Assembly (NCBI GenBank): GCA_050257395.1
Contig: JBLMWU010000045.1
Location: 1 to 12,856 of the forward strand
DNA: 12,856 nucleotides
Reading direction: 5' to 3'
Source: JAIRTY01 sp050257395
GTDB taxonomy: Bacteria; Actinomycetota; Actinomycetes; Streptosporangiales; Streptosporangiaceae
In this document: positions 1-6,766 of the stretch, in pieces
How the letters are laid out: each line of letters begins with the position of its first letter
Numbering within the stretch: the first letter of the stretch is position 1
The notes under the pieces: model-generated
Database searches by the model: none
The model's input: only the letters and a program-made list of their open reading frames with translations
What the model was told of the DNA's origin: nothing
Translations under genes and position numbers: made by a program

Positions 1-99
1 GGCGGCACCACCTTCTGGCACCGGGTCCCCCTTGCCGGGCGGCTCCACTTTCTGAAGCCGGGCCCCGCCCTGGCCGGCGGTTTCACCTTCAGACGCCGC
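1..99. repeat. Three degenerate 24-bp direct repeats
   Basis: Three related 24-bp units start at 1, 38 and 76, giving spacings of 37 and 38 bp. Each begins GGCGG(C/T), has a pyrimidine-rich core close to CCAC(C/T)TTCTG, and ends in a GCCG- or ACCG-like segment. Units 1 and 2 match at about 18 of 24 positions; unit 3 is more diverged. The spacings are not multiples of three, so the units do not share one reading frame. This argues against a simple protein repeat. Array boundaries to the left are unknown because the window starts at the first unit. Confidence 0.45.
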
Positions 100-251
100 G
101 CTTGTCCCGGGGCCGTCACCCCCCGGAACCGCCTGCGCGGCAGGGGTTCCGCGTGCCCGTTGCCCGCTCCGCACGCGTCGGGCCCGCGCGTTCGCGCAGG
201 TAATCAGGCCGAACGCCCGGCGCGAGCAGGGCTTTGGCAGTTATTGTCCGC

Positions 252-261
252 TTAACGTTTT
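252..261. promoter_or_regulatory. Candidate LacI-family operator upstream of GH76 gene
   Basis: TTAACGTTTT is a near-palindrome around an AACGTT core in an AT-rich patch, 125 bases before the GH76 start. LacI-family operators commonly have a central CG dyad of this kind. Its flanks (T-AACGTT-T) differ from the GAACGTTC sites upstream of the second regulator in this window, so it is unlikely to be the same site class. It is a single short match and could be chance. Confidence 0.25.
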
Positions 262-385
262 CTTTACCTCCTCCTCCCGCTGACCCACTCTCTGACTGTT
301 TTATCCGGATTCCCGCACTGGCGCCTGCGACCGCCCCCGCTGGTTCTGCCCTGTGCGGCGGCCGCCTCTCCCGCATGGACCGAGC

Positions 386-1495
386 ATGACGACTTCCCGC
401 CCGCGGCGGGCCCTCCGGCCGCGCCGCCTGCCCACGGTGACCTGGGCGGGCAGCAGCGTCGCGACGGTGGCGCTGGTGCTGGTGTCCGCGTTCGGCTTCC
501 GGCTCGGCGGGGCCGCGGGCTCCGGCAGCCCGTACACCCGCGAGGTGGCGGTGGCGGTGGCCGCGCTGCAGTCCCGCTACAGCGCGGGCTCCTACCGCCA
601 GACCCGGTCCTGGCAGTCGGCGAACGCGCTGCAGGCGGCCATCGACTACATGCGGGCCACCGGATCGCGGGCCTACCTGGAGGACGTGGACGACGCCTAC
701 CGGTCGCACCACGCGTCAGACGGCTTCCTCGGCCGCTACTACGACGACGAGGGCTGGTGGGCCGTCACCTGGATCAGCGCCTACCAGCTCACCGGCGAGG
801 GCCGCTACCTGGACCAGGCCCGGGACATCTTCGCCGACATGACCGGCGGCTGGGACGGCGGCTGCGGCGGCGGCCTGTGGTGGAACAAGGCGCGCAGCTA
901 CAAGAACGCCATCGCCAACGAGCTCTTCCTGTCGGTCGCGGCCAGCCTGCACCGGCTCCTGCCCGGCGACACCGCCTATGCCGGCTGGGCGCAGCGGGAG
1001 TGGGCCTGGTTCCGCGGCACCGGCATGATCACCCCCCGCCACCTGGTGATCGACGGGCTCGGGGCCTGCCGGCCTCTGCTCGGCTCGCCGACCTGGACCT
1101 ACAACCAGGGTGTGCTGATCGGCGGCCTGACGGCCCTGGCGGGCTTCACCCATGACGCCGCGGCGCTGCGCACCAGCCGTGAGGTCGCGGAGGCGGTCAT
1201 CCGCAGCCGCGGGCTCAGCCCCGGCGGCATCCTGCGCGAGCCCTGCGAACCCCCGGGTACCTGCGGCATGGACGCCCGCATCTTCAAGGGCATCTTCATG
1301 CGCAACCTCAAGAGCCTCTACGACCGGGTCGGCGATCCCCGCTATGAGGCGTACATGCGCGCCAACGCCGAGTCCGTGTGGGCGCAGGACCGGCGCGGCA
1401 GCCAGTTCGGCCTGCACTGGGCCGGGCCGTTCGACAGCACCGACACGGCCGTGCAGGCAGCCGCGGTGGACATCCTCGCGACGCAGGCGGACTGA
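386..1495 (+). CDS. GH76-family glycoside hydrolase (endo-alpha-1,6-mannanase type), exported or membrane-anchored
   Basis: This 369-residue protein is likely an endo-acting alpha-1,6-mannan hydrolase working outside the membrane. The N-terminus has a basic stretch (residues 5-16) and a hydrophobic segment (about 18-38), consistent with a signal peptide or uncleaved anchor. The GH76 hallmarks are visible: YYDDEGWW with the adjacent aspartates D120-D121, which are the catalytic pair in characterised members; a W156-D...CGGGLWW block; and YKNAIANELF at 172-181. Its length is usual for the catalytic domain alone, with no carbohydrate-binding module. ATG 386 was chosen because it directly precedes the basic leader. 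An in-frame GTG at 353 is possible, and neither start has a strong ribosome binding site. Its mannan substrate does not fit the arabinose genes downstream, so it may be a separate unit. Family assignment is firm; exact substrate is inferred. Confidence 0.85.
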   Translation: MTTSRPRRALRPRRLPTVTWAGSSVATVALVLVSAFGFRLGGAAGSGSPYTREVAVAVAALQSRYSAGSYRQTRSWQSANALQAAIDYMRATGSRAYLEDVDDAYRSHHASDGFLGRYYDDEGWWAVTWISAYQLTGEGRYLDQARDIFADMTGGWDGGCGGGLWWNKARSYKNAIANELFLSVAASLHRLLPGDTAYAGWAQREWAWFRGTGMITPRHLVIDGLGACRPLLGSPTWTYNQGVLIGGLTALAGFTHDAAALRTSREVAEAVIRSRGLSPGGILREPCEPPGTCGMDARIFKGIFMRNLKSLYDRVGDPRYEAYMRANAESVWAQDRRGSQFGLHWAGPFDSTDTAVQAAAVDILATQAD

Positions 1496-1550
1496 CGGGC
1501 CGGGCGGCCGGGGCGGCCGGGCGGGCGCCTGCCCTCCGGGCGCAGCCCCC

Positions 1551-1580
1551 GGGCGCCAGCCGGCCGGGCGCCAGCCGGCC
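1551..1580. repeat. Perfect 15-bp tandem duplication
   Basis: GGGCGCCAGCCGGCC occurs twice head to tail (1551-1565 and 1566-1580) in the GC-rich gap after the GH76 stop. The preceding bases (1498-1550) are low-complexity GGGC/GGCC runs. Several short self-complementary segments (GGCGCC, CCGGCC) could fold as a terminator for the GH76 gene, but I see no single dominant hairpin. Confidence 0.8.
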
Positions 1581-1596
1581 CACCGCCGGGGGGCCC

Positions 1597-1625
1597 TTGA
1601 CCGGGCCCGATGTGAGCGGTAACAA
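1597..1625 (+). promoter_or_regulatory. Sigma70-type promoter of the araR-like gene
   Basis: TTGACC (1597-1602) is separated by 17 bases from TAACAA (1620-1625), a good primary-sigma-factor promoter for a GC-rich actinobacterium. It lies 55 bases before the GTG start of the regulator. The lac-like operator at 1611-1624 occupies the spacer end and most of the -10, so a bound repressor would block polymerase directly. Confidence 0.6.
1611..1624. promoter_or_regulatory. AraR-type operator overlapping the -10 (site 1)
   Basis: TGTGAGCGGTAACA is an imperfect palindrome (10 of 14 positions symmetric) with a central CG, the geometry expected for a LacI-family operator. It matches 12 of 14 positions of a second site across the araB start codon (2824-2837). 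It also resembles the E. coli lac operator core with one base removed. Position over the promoter -10 implies negative autoregulation. From memory, the LacI-type AraR of Corynebacterium glutamicum uses a similar AGCG-centred motif. Binding by the adjacent gene product is inferred. Confidence 0.65.
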
Positions 1626-1680
1626 TCCCGTTGTCGCCGGGCATACCGGACCCGGCTGATCCGCTCGCAGGAGGCGCAGC

Positions 1681-2760
1681 GTGGCGCCAGCCAGGACTGA
1701 GCAGCCGCGGCCGCCGGTCATGGCCGACGTGGCCCGGCTGGCCGGGGTCTCCCACCAGACGGTCTCGCGGGTGCTCAACGACCACCCCAACGTCCGGCCC
1801 CAGACCAGGCAGAACGTGCTGGCCGCCATCTCCGAGCTGGGCTACCGGCCGAACGCGGCCGCCCGCACGCTGGTCACCCGGCGCACCCGCACCCTCGGCG
1901 TCATCAGCTTCGACACCACCCTGTACGGGCCCGCGTCCATGCTGCACGGCATCGAGGCGGCGGCCCAGCACTCCTGGTTCGTGTCCATCGCCAGCCTGCC
2001 CGCCCTGGACCGGCGCAGCGTGGCCACTGCCGTGGACCGGCTGCTCGGCCAGGGGGTCGAGGGCATCATCGTGATCGCCCCCAAGACCTCCGCGGTGTCC
2101 GCGCTCGGCCGGGTCCACGGCGGCGTGCCGCTGGTCGCCGTGGGCTGCGGCACCCACGCGCCGCTGGCCTCGGCCGCCGTGGACAACGCGGCGGGCGCCG
2201 CGCAGGCCACCCGCTACCTGCTCGACCTGGGCCACCGCACGGTGCACCACGTCGCGGGCCCGGCGACCTGGCTGGACGCGCAGGAACGGGTGACCGGCTG
2301 GCGGCGGGTGCTGCGGGAAGCCCGGGCGCCGGAGCCGGAGCTGATGGCCGGCGACTGGTCGTCGGCGTCCGGGTACCAGATCGGGCACCGGATCGCGGCC
2401 GACCCGGACGTCACCGCCGTGTTCTGCGGCAACGACCACATGGCGCTGGGCCTGCTGCGCGCCCTGGCCGAGCAGGGCCGGCGGGTGCCGGACGACGTCA
2501 GCGTGGTCGGGTTCGACGACATCCCGGAGTCCGCCTACTTCCTGCCGCCGCTCACCACGGTCCGCCAGGACTTCGGCGAGCTCGGCCGCCGGGCGCTCGG
2601 CGTGCTGGTCGAGATGATCAACGGGCGGCAGCCGCCCGGCTCCTGCCTGCGCATCCCGCCGCACCTGGTGGCCCGGGCGAGCGCCGGCCGGCCCGGCAGC
2701 CCTGCCCTGTTGCCCGGGGCGGCCGACGGGGATGACGCTTCCCGGGAGGACACCGCATGA
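1681..2760 (+). CDS. araR: LacI-family transcriptional regulator, probable arabinose repressor
   Basis: This 359-residue DNA-binding repressor probably senses L-arabinose or a derivative and controls araBDA. The N-terminal LacI helix-turn-helix spans residues 14-33 (MADVARLAGVSHQTVSRVLN). The hinge helix follows around 55-64 (YRPNAAARTL), then a periplasmic-binding-protein-like sensor domain. A late VPDDVSVVGFDDIP motif is typical of the family. Recognition-helix residues H25, Q26 and R30 sit where E. coli LacI has Y17, Q18 and R22, consistent with the lac-like operator beside it. GTG 1681 was chosen for its AGGAGG (1669-1674), six bases upstream; the alternative ATG at residue 14 would cut into the helix-turn-helix. 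The gene precedes araB by 64 bases. Family is certain; the arabinose role rests on context and operators. Confidence 0.88.
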   Translation: MAPARTEQPRPPVMADVARLAGVSHQTVSRVLNDHPNVRPQTRQNVLAAISELGYRPNAAARTLVTRRTRTLGVISFDTTLYGPASMLHGIEAAAQHSWFVSIASLPALDRRSVATAVDRLLGQGVEGIIVIAPKTSAVSALGRVHGGVPLVAVGCGTHAPLASAAVDNAAGAAQATRYLLDLGHRTVHHVAGPATWLDAQERVTGWRRVLREARAPEPELMAGDWSSASGYQIGHRIAADPDVTAVFCGNDHMALGLLRALAEQGRRVPDDVSVVGFDDIPESAYFLPPLTTVRQDFGELGRRALGVLVEMINGRQPPGSCLRIPPHLVARASAGRPGSPALLPGAADGDDASREDTA

Positions 2761-2823
2761 GGGATCTGCCACGAGCCAGGTCAGCCGGAGACGCCGCAGG
2801 CGCCCGCGAGGGAGGCCGAGAGA

Positions 2824-2837
2824 AGTGAGCGCTAACA
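2824..2837. promoter_or_regulatory. AraR-type operator across the araB start codon (site 2)
   Basis: AGTGAGCGCTAACA overlaps the GTG start of araB (2825-2827). It is centred on a perfect AGCGCT palindrome, and 10 of the inner 12 positions are symmetric, making it more symmetric than site 1. It matches site 1 at 12 of 14 positions. There is no clear promoter in the 64-base gap before it, so a bound repressor here may act as a roadblock to readthrough from the regulator gene or on an unrecognised araB promoter. Because the site doubles as coding sequence (Met-Ser-Ala-Asn), the resemblance is under two constraints. Confidence 0.55.
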
Positions 2838-4543
2838 CGGACGCCTGCGTGGTGGGGGTGGACTTCGGCACCCTGTCCGGCCGGGCGCTGGTGGTACGGG
2901 TCAGCGACGGCGCCGAGCTCGGCACCGCGACCCGCGAGTACCGGCACGGCGTCATGGACTCCCGGCTGGCCGCCACCGGCGAGCCGCTGCCGCCGGACTG
3001 GGCGCTGCAGGACCCGGAGGACTACCGGGACGTGCTGCGCGAGGCCGTGCCCGCCGCGGTGGCAGACGCCGGCGTCGACCCGGAGAACGTGATCGGGATC
3101 GGCACCGACTTCACCGCGTCCACGCCGCTGCCGGTGACCGGCGACGGCACCCCGCTGTGCCAGCTGCCCGGCCTGGCCGGGCGGCCGCACGCCTATGTGA
3201 AGCTGTGGAAGCACCACGCGGCCCAGCCGCAGGCGGACCGGATCAACGACCTGGCGCGCGAACGCGGCGAGCCGTGGCTGGCCCGTTACGGCGGCAAGAT
3301 CTCGTCCGAATGGCAGTACGCCAAGGCGCTGCAGGTGCTGGCCGAGGACCCGGAGATCTACCAGCGCGCCGACCGCTGGATCGAGGCCGCGGACTGGATC
3401 ATCTGGCAGCTGTGCGGCGCCGAGACCCGCAACGCCTGTACCGCCGGGTACAAGGGCATCTGGCAGGACGGCCGGTACCCCTCCAGCGAGTTCCTGGGGG
3501 CGCTGCACCCGGCGTTCGCCAGCTTCGCCACCGGCAAGCTGGAGCACCCGATCTCCCCGCTCGGGGGCCGGGCGGGCGCGCTCACCCCGCAGGCGGCGGC
3601 CTGGACCGGGCTGCCCGCGGGCATCGCGGTCGCGGTCGGCAACGTGGACGCGCACGTCACCCCGCCGGCCGCCAACGCGATCGCGCCCGGCCAGCTGACG
3701 GCGATCATGGGCACCTCCACCTGTCACGTGATGAACGGAGAGACCCTGGCCGAGGTGCCCGGCATGTGCGGGGTGGTCGACGGCGGGATCACCAGGGGCC
3801 GGTGGGGGTACGAGGCCGGGCAGACCGGGGTGGGCGACATCTTCGCCTGGTTCGCCGACCACGCGGTGCCGCCGGCCTACGCCGCGGAGGCGGAACGGCG
3901 CGGGGTGTCCGTGCACGACCTGCTGTCCGCGGACGCCGCCGCCCAGCACCCGGGCGCGCACGGGCTGATCGCCCTGGACTGGCTGAACGGGAACCGCTCG
4001 GTGCTGGTCGACCACCACCTGTCCGGGGTGATCGCCGGGCTGACCCTGGCCACCCGGCCGCCGGACATCTACCGCGCGCTGATCGAGGCGACCGCGTTCG
4101 GCACCCGGGTGATCATCGACGCGTTCGAGGGCGCCGGCATCGCCGTGTCCGAGCTCGTGGTCGCCGGCGGGCTGCTGCGCAACGAGCTCATCATGCAGAT
4201 CTACGCCGACGTCACCCGCAGGCCGCTGAGCCTGATCGGCTCCGGCCAGGGCCCGGCCCTGGGCTCGGCGATCCACGCCGCGGTCGCGGCGGGCGCCTAC
4301 CCGGACGTGCCGGCCGCCGCCGCGGCCATGGGCAGCATGCGCCCGGCCGTCTACACCCCGCACCCGGCGAGCGCCGAGGTGTATGACGAGCTGTACGCCG
4401 AGTACGTGCTGCTGCACGACTACTTCGGCCGCGGCGCCAACGAGGTGCTGCACCGGCTGCGGGCGCTGCGCGACCGGGTGCTGCGGGCGGCGCCAGGCGG
4501 CCAGCCCACCCTGGACGCCGCGCTGGAAGGGAGCCGGCCATGA
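2825..4543 (+). CDS. araB: L-ribulokinase (FGGY carbohydrate kinase)
   Basis: This 572-residue cytoplasmic kinase phosphorylates L-ribulose to L-ribulose-5-phosphate using ATP, the second step of L-arabinose catabolism. The FGGY N-domain opens with GVDFGTLSGRALVVRVSDG, typical of ribulokinases. It continues with GTDFTAS and the family-specific VKLWKHHAAQ segment. The C-domain has GTSTCHVM, GYEAGQTGVGD, ALDWLNGNRS, VVAGGLLRNELIMQIYADV and GQGPALGSAIHAAVAAG, all normal for AraB. Length matches the family. GTG 2825 was chosen because it begins just before the conserved first strand; an upstream GTG at 2732 would add an arginine-rich stretch overlapping the regulator gene. The GAGAGA just upstream is a modest ribosome binding site. 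The stop overlaps the araD start (ATGA, 4540-4543), implying translational coupling. Confidence 0.95.
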   Translation: MSANTDACVVGVDFGTLSGRALVVRVSDGAELGTATREYRHGVMDSRLAATGEPLPPDWALQDPEDYRDVLREAVPAAVADAGVDPENVIGIGTDFTASTPLPVTGDGTPLCQLPGLAGRPHAYVKLWKHHAAQPQADRINDLARERGEPWLARYGGKISSEWQYAKALQVLAEDPEIYQRADRWIEAADWIIWQLCGAETRNACTAGYKGIWQDGRYPSSEFLGALHPAFASFATGKLEHPISPLGGRAGALTPQAAAWTGLPAGIAVAVGNVDAHVTPPAANAIAPGQLTAIMGTSTCHVMNGETLAEVPGMCGVVDGGITRGRWGYEAGQTGVGDIFAWFADHAVPPAYAAEAERRGVSVHDLLSADAAAQHPGAHGLIALDWLNGNRSVLVDHHLSGVIAGLTLATRPPDIYRALIEATAFGTRVIIDAFEGAGIAVSELVVAGGLLRNELIMQIYADVTRRPLSLIGSGQGPALGSAIHAAVAAGAYPDVPAAAAAMGSMRPAVYTPHPASAEVYDELYAEYVLLHDYFGRGANEVLHRLRALRDRVLRAAPGGQPTLDAALEGSRP

Positions 4544-5229
4544 CCGGGCCGGCCGCGCTGGCCGAGGCGGTCGCGCAGGCCCGCCGGGAGGTGAGCGGCC
4601 TGCACGCCGCGCTGGTGGACAACGGCCTGGTGGCCTGGACCTCCGGCAACATCTCCGCCCGGGTGCCCGGCACCGGCGGCGGGCCGGACCTGATGGTGAT
4701 CAAGCCGAGCGGCGTCGCCTACCCCGACCTCACCCCGGAGTCGATGGTGGTCTGCACCCTGGACGGCACCCGGGTGGACGGGGAGTTCAGCCCGTCCAGC
4801 GACACCGCCACCCACGCCTACGTGTACCGGGAGATGCCGGAGGTGGGCGGGGTGGTGCACACCCATTCGCCGTACGCGACGGCCTGGGCCGCCCGCGGCG
4901 AGCCGGTGCCGTGCGTCATCACCGCGATGGCCGACGAGTTCGGCGGGGAGATCCCGGCCGGGCCGTTCGCGCTGATCGGCGGGGATGAGATCGGCCGCGG
5001 CGTGGTCGCCACCCTGGCCGGGCACCGCTCGCCCGCGGTGCTGATGCGCAGCCACGGCGTGTTCACCATCGGGGCCACCGCGCGCGACGCCGTGAAAGCC
5101 GCGGTGATGTGCGAGGACGCCGCGCGGACCGTGCACCTGGCCCGGGCCCACGGCAGCCTCGACCCGCTCCCGCAGGACCAGGTGGACGCGCTCTACCACC
5201 GCTATCAGACCCAGTACGGCCAGCGATGA
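4540..5229 (+). CDS. araD: L-ribulose-5-phosphate 4-epimerase
   Basis: This 229-residue class II aldolase-fold enzyme converts L-ribulose-5-phosphate to D-xylulose-5-phosphate, feeding the pentose phosphate pathway. Visible motifs are SGNISAR (35-41), KPSG (55-58), SSDTATH (86-92), the zinc-binding HTH (H107, H109) and SHG with H172. The spacing D88 to H107 and the position of H172 match D76, H95, H97 and H171 of the E. coli enzyme. The C-terminal QYGQ also matches the conserved end of the family. Length is normal. The start ATG lies in the ATGA overlap with araB and is preceded by GGAAGGGAG. The main alternative in this fold would be fuculose-phosphate aldolase, which the araB/araA neighbours make unlikely. 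Confidence 0.94.
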   Translation: MTGPAALAEAVAQARREVSGLHAALVDNGLVAWTSGNISARVPGTGGGPDLMVIKPSGVAYPDLTPESMVVCTLDGTRVDGEFSPSSDTATHAYVYREMPEVGGVVHTHSPYATAWAARGEPVPCVITAMADEFGGEIPAGPFALIGGDEIGRGVVATLAGHRSPAVLMRSHGVFTIGATARDAVKAAVMCEDAARTVHLARAHGSLDPLPQDQVDALYHRYQTQYGQR

Positions 5230-5275
5230 CCGGACCCGGCCAGCCCCGTGCTCTTCGTTCAGGAGGAAAGAACCG

Positions 5276-6673
5276 ATGACTGACCGCAAGCCGCGGATCG
5301 GGATCCTCGGCATCATGCAGGACCTGTACGACGACATGATCCCGGGGATCGCGCAGCGGCAGGAGGGCTACGCCGCCGAGCTGGCCGCGCACCTGGCGGA
5401 CGTGGGCGAGTTCATCCCGTCCAAGGCCATCAAGTACCGCGAGGACGCCGAACGGGCGATGCGCGAGTTCGAGCACTCCGACCTGGACGGCGTGCTGGTG
5501 GTCATGCTCACCTACGGGCCGGCCATGCGGGTCGCGCGGCTGCTGTCGGAGTCCCGGCTGCCGGTCTGCCTGGCCAACATCCAGCCGGAGCCGAACGTGA
5601 CCCCCGAGTGGGACATGGCCGACATGACCTACAACCAGGGCGTGCACGGGGCACAGGACACGGCCAACGCGATGGTCCGGGCCGGGAAGGCCTTCAGCGT
5701 GCTGACCGACGACTGGCGCGCAGCGTCGTTCCGCACCGGGGTTGCCCGCTGGGCACGGGCGGCGATGGCCGTGACCGCCTGGCGGCGGCTCAAGGTGGCG
5801 CTGGTCGGCTACGCCATGAACGACATGGGGGACATCCGGGTGGACGAGTCCGCGCTGGTGCGGACGCTGGGCCCGGAGATCCTCGCGGTCGCGCAGGGCG
5901 ACCTGTACCGCGGCATGCAGGCGGTCACCGATGCCCAGATCGCCAGCGTCATGGACTTCGAGGACGGGCACTTCGAGATCGACCCGCGGCTGTCGGAGGA
6001 GGAGCGCACCGACCACGCCCGGATGCAGGTGGCGATCGAGCGGATCCTGACCGACGGCGGGTTCGGCGCCTACACGGCCCACTTCGACGCGATCGGCGAG
6101 GACGGCCGGTTCAGCCGGCTCCCGCTGGCCGCGGCCTCGTCGCTGATGGCCAAGGGCTACGGGTACGCCGCAGAGGGCGACGTGCTCACCTCATGCCTGG
6201 TCTACGCCGGGCATCAGCTGATTGGGGACGCCCACTTCACCGAGATGTACGCGATGGACTTCCCATCCGACTCGGTGCTCATGAGCCATATGGGCGAGGG
6301 CAACTGGAAGATCGCCCGCACCGACCAGCCGGTGAAGCTGATCAAGCGGCCGCTCGGGATCGGGCGGCTGGCCGACCCGCCCACCTTCTTGTTCCAGTAC
6401 CAGCCCGGCCCGGCCACCCTGGCGACCCTGGTGTCACTGGAAGGCGAGCGGTTCCGGCTGGTGGTCGCCGAGGGCGAGAACCTCGACAGCCAGGTGCTGC
6501 CCGCGCTGGAGATGCCGTACGGGCAGTTCCGGCCGGCGTCGGGGGTGCGGGCATGCCTCAACGGCTGGCTGGCTGCGGGCGGCCCGCACCACGAGGTGAT
6601 GAACCTCGGCCACCACGCGGCCGACTGGCAGGAGTTCTGCCGGCTCGCCGGAATCGAGTTCGTCCAGGTCTGA
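5276..6673 (+). CDS. araA: L-arabinose isomerase
   Basis: This 465-residue cytoplasmic metalloenzyme interconverts L-arabinose and L-ribulose, the first catabolic step. Probable Mn(II) ligands are E300 (AAEGDV), E323 (FTEMYAMDF), H338 (LMSHMGEGN) and H446 or H447 (NLGHHAAD), corresponding in order to E306, E333, H350 and H450 of E. coli AraA. It is about 35 residues shorter than the 500-residue E. coli enzyme and has a diverged N-terminus beginning IGILGIMQDLYDDMIPG. It therefore belongs to a shorter, divergent AraA group. ATG 5276 has an excellent AGGAGG (5261-5266) at nine bases' spacing, the strongest ribosome binding site in this operon. It lies 46 bases after araD and completes the common actinobacterial order araB-araD-araA. 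Confidence 0.92.
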   Translation: MTDRKPRIGILGIMQDLYDDMIPGIAQRQEGYAAELAAHLADVGEFIPSKAIKYREDAERAMREFEHSDLDGVLVVMLTYGPAMRVARLLSESRLPVCLANIQPEPNVTPEWDMADMTYNQGVHGAQDTANAMVRAGKAFSVLTDDWRAASFRTGVARWARAAMAVTAWRRLKVALVGYAMNDMGDIRVDESALVRTLGPEILAVAQGDLYRGMQAVTDAQIASVMDFEDGHFEIDPRLSEEERTDHARMQVAIERILTDGGFGAYTAHFDAIGEDGRFSRLPLAAASSLMAKGYGYAAEGDVLTSCLVYAGHQLIGDAHFTEMYAMDFPSDSVLMSHMGEGNWKIARTDQPVKLIKRPLGIGRLADPPTFLFQYQPGPATLATLVSLEGERFRLVVAEGENLDSQVLPALEMPYGQFRPASGVRACLNGWLAAGGPHHEVMNLGHHAADWQEFCRLAGIEFVQV

Positions 6674-6706
6674 CCGCGGCGTCAGGCCAGGCGCTGAGCA
6701 GCCCGG

Positions 6707-6729
6707 CCGGGTCTGGTGCGCGGACCCGG
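6707..6729 (+). terminator. Weak candidate terminator after araA
   Basis: CCGGGTC (6707-6713) pairs with GACCCGG (6723-6729) around a 9-base loop, 33 bases after the araA stop. It has no T-run, as is common in actinobacteria. The surrounding CCCGG repeats allow alternative pairings. It would separate the ara operon from the SDR/DUF2867 gene, but the stem is only 7 bp, so readthrough is plausible. Confidence 0.3.
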
Positions 6730-6766
6730 GCCCGGCCGGGCGAGCCCGGCATGTGAAGATGGCGGT

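Larger units (their letters stand above)
1..385. other. Left-edge region without a confident gene
   Basis: No confident gene lies before the GH76 gene. Frame 1 of the + strand is open from the window edge to a TAA at 253-255. Its first 30 or so codons have coding-like G/C in the third position, but codons after about position 140 often end in A or T. A truncated 3' end of an upstream gene is therefore possible but unproven. Positions 241-310 are clearly AT-richer than the rest of the window and probably hold the promoter region of the GH76 gene. I could not settle on a convincing -35/-10 pair there. The left part carries a degenerate direct repeat, listed separately. Confidence 0.5.

Noticed and set aside
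1..99. CRISPR array at the left edge
   Set aside because: The units are degenerate, spacing is only 37-38 bp with 13-14 bp between units, and there are no cas genes.
375..389. Five-codon upstream reading frame (ATG...TGA) overlapping the GH76 ATG
   Set aside because: It could couple translation, but it has no ribosome binding site and such tiny overlaps arise easily by chance.
116..712. Long minus-strand open frame across the left edge and GH76 5' end
   Set aside because: It is low-complexity (A/R/G/P-rich), overlaps the well-supported GH76 gene and has no family resemblance. The GGAGGAGG on the minus strand near 267-277 is not followed by a suitable start codon.
2618..4453. 611-codon minus-strand open frame opposite araB
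   Set aside because: Long antisense frames are expected in such GC-rich DNA. This one mirrors the codon structure of araB and shows no recognisable domain.
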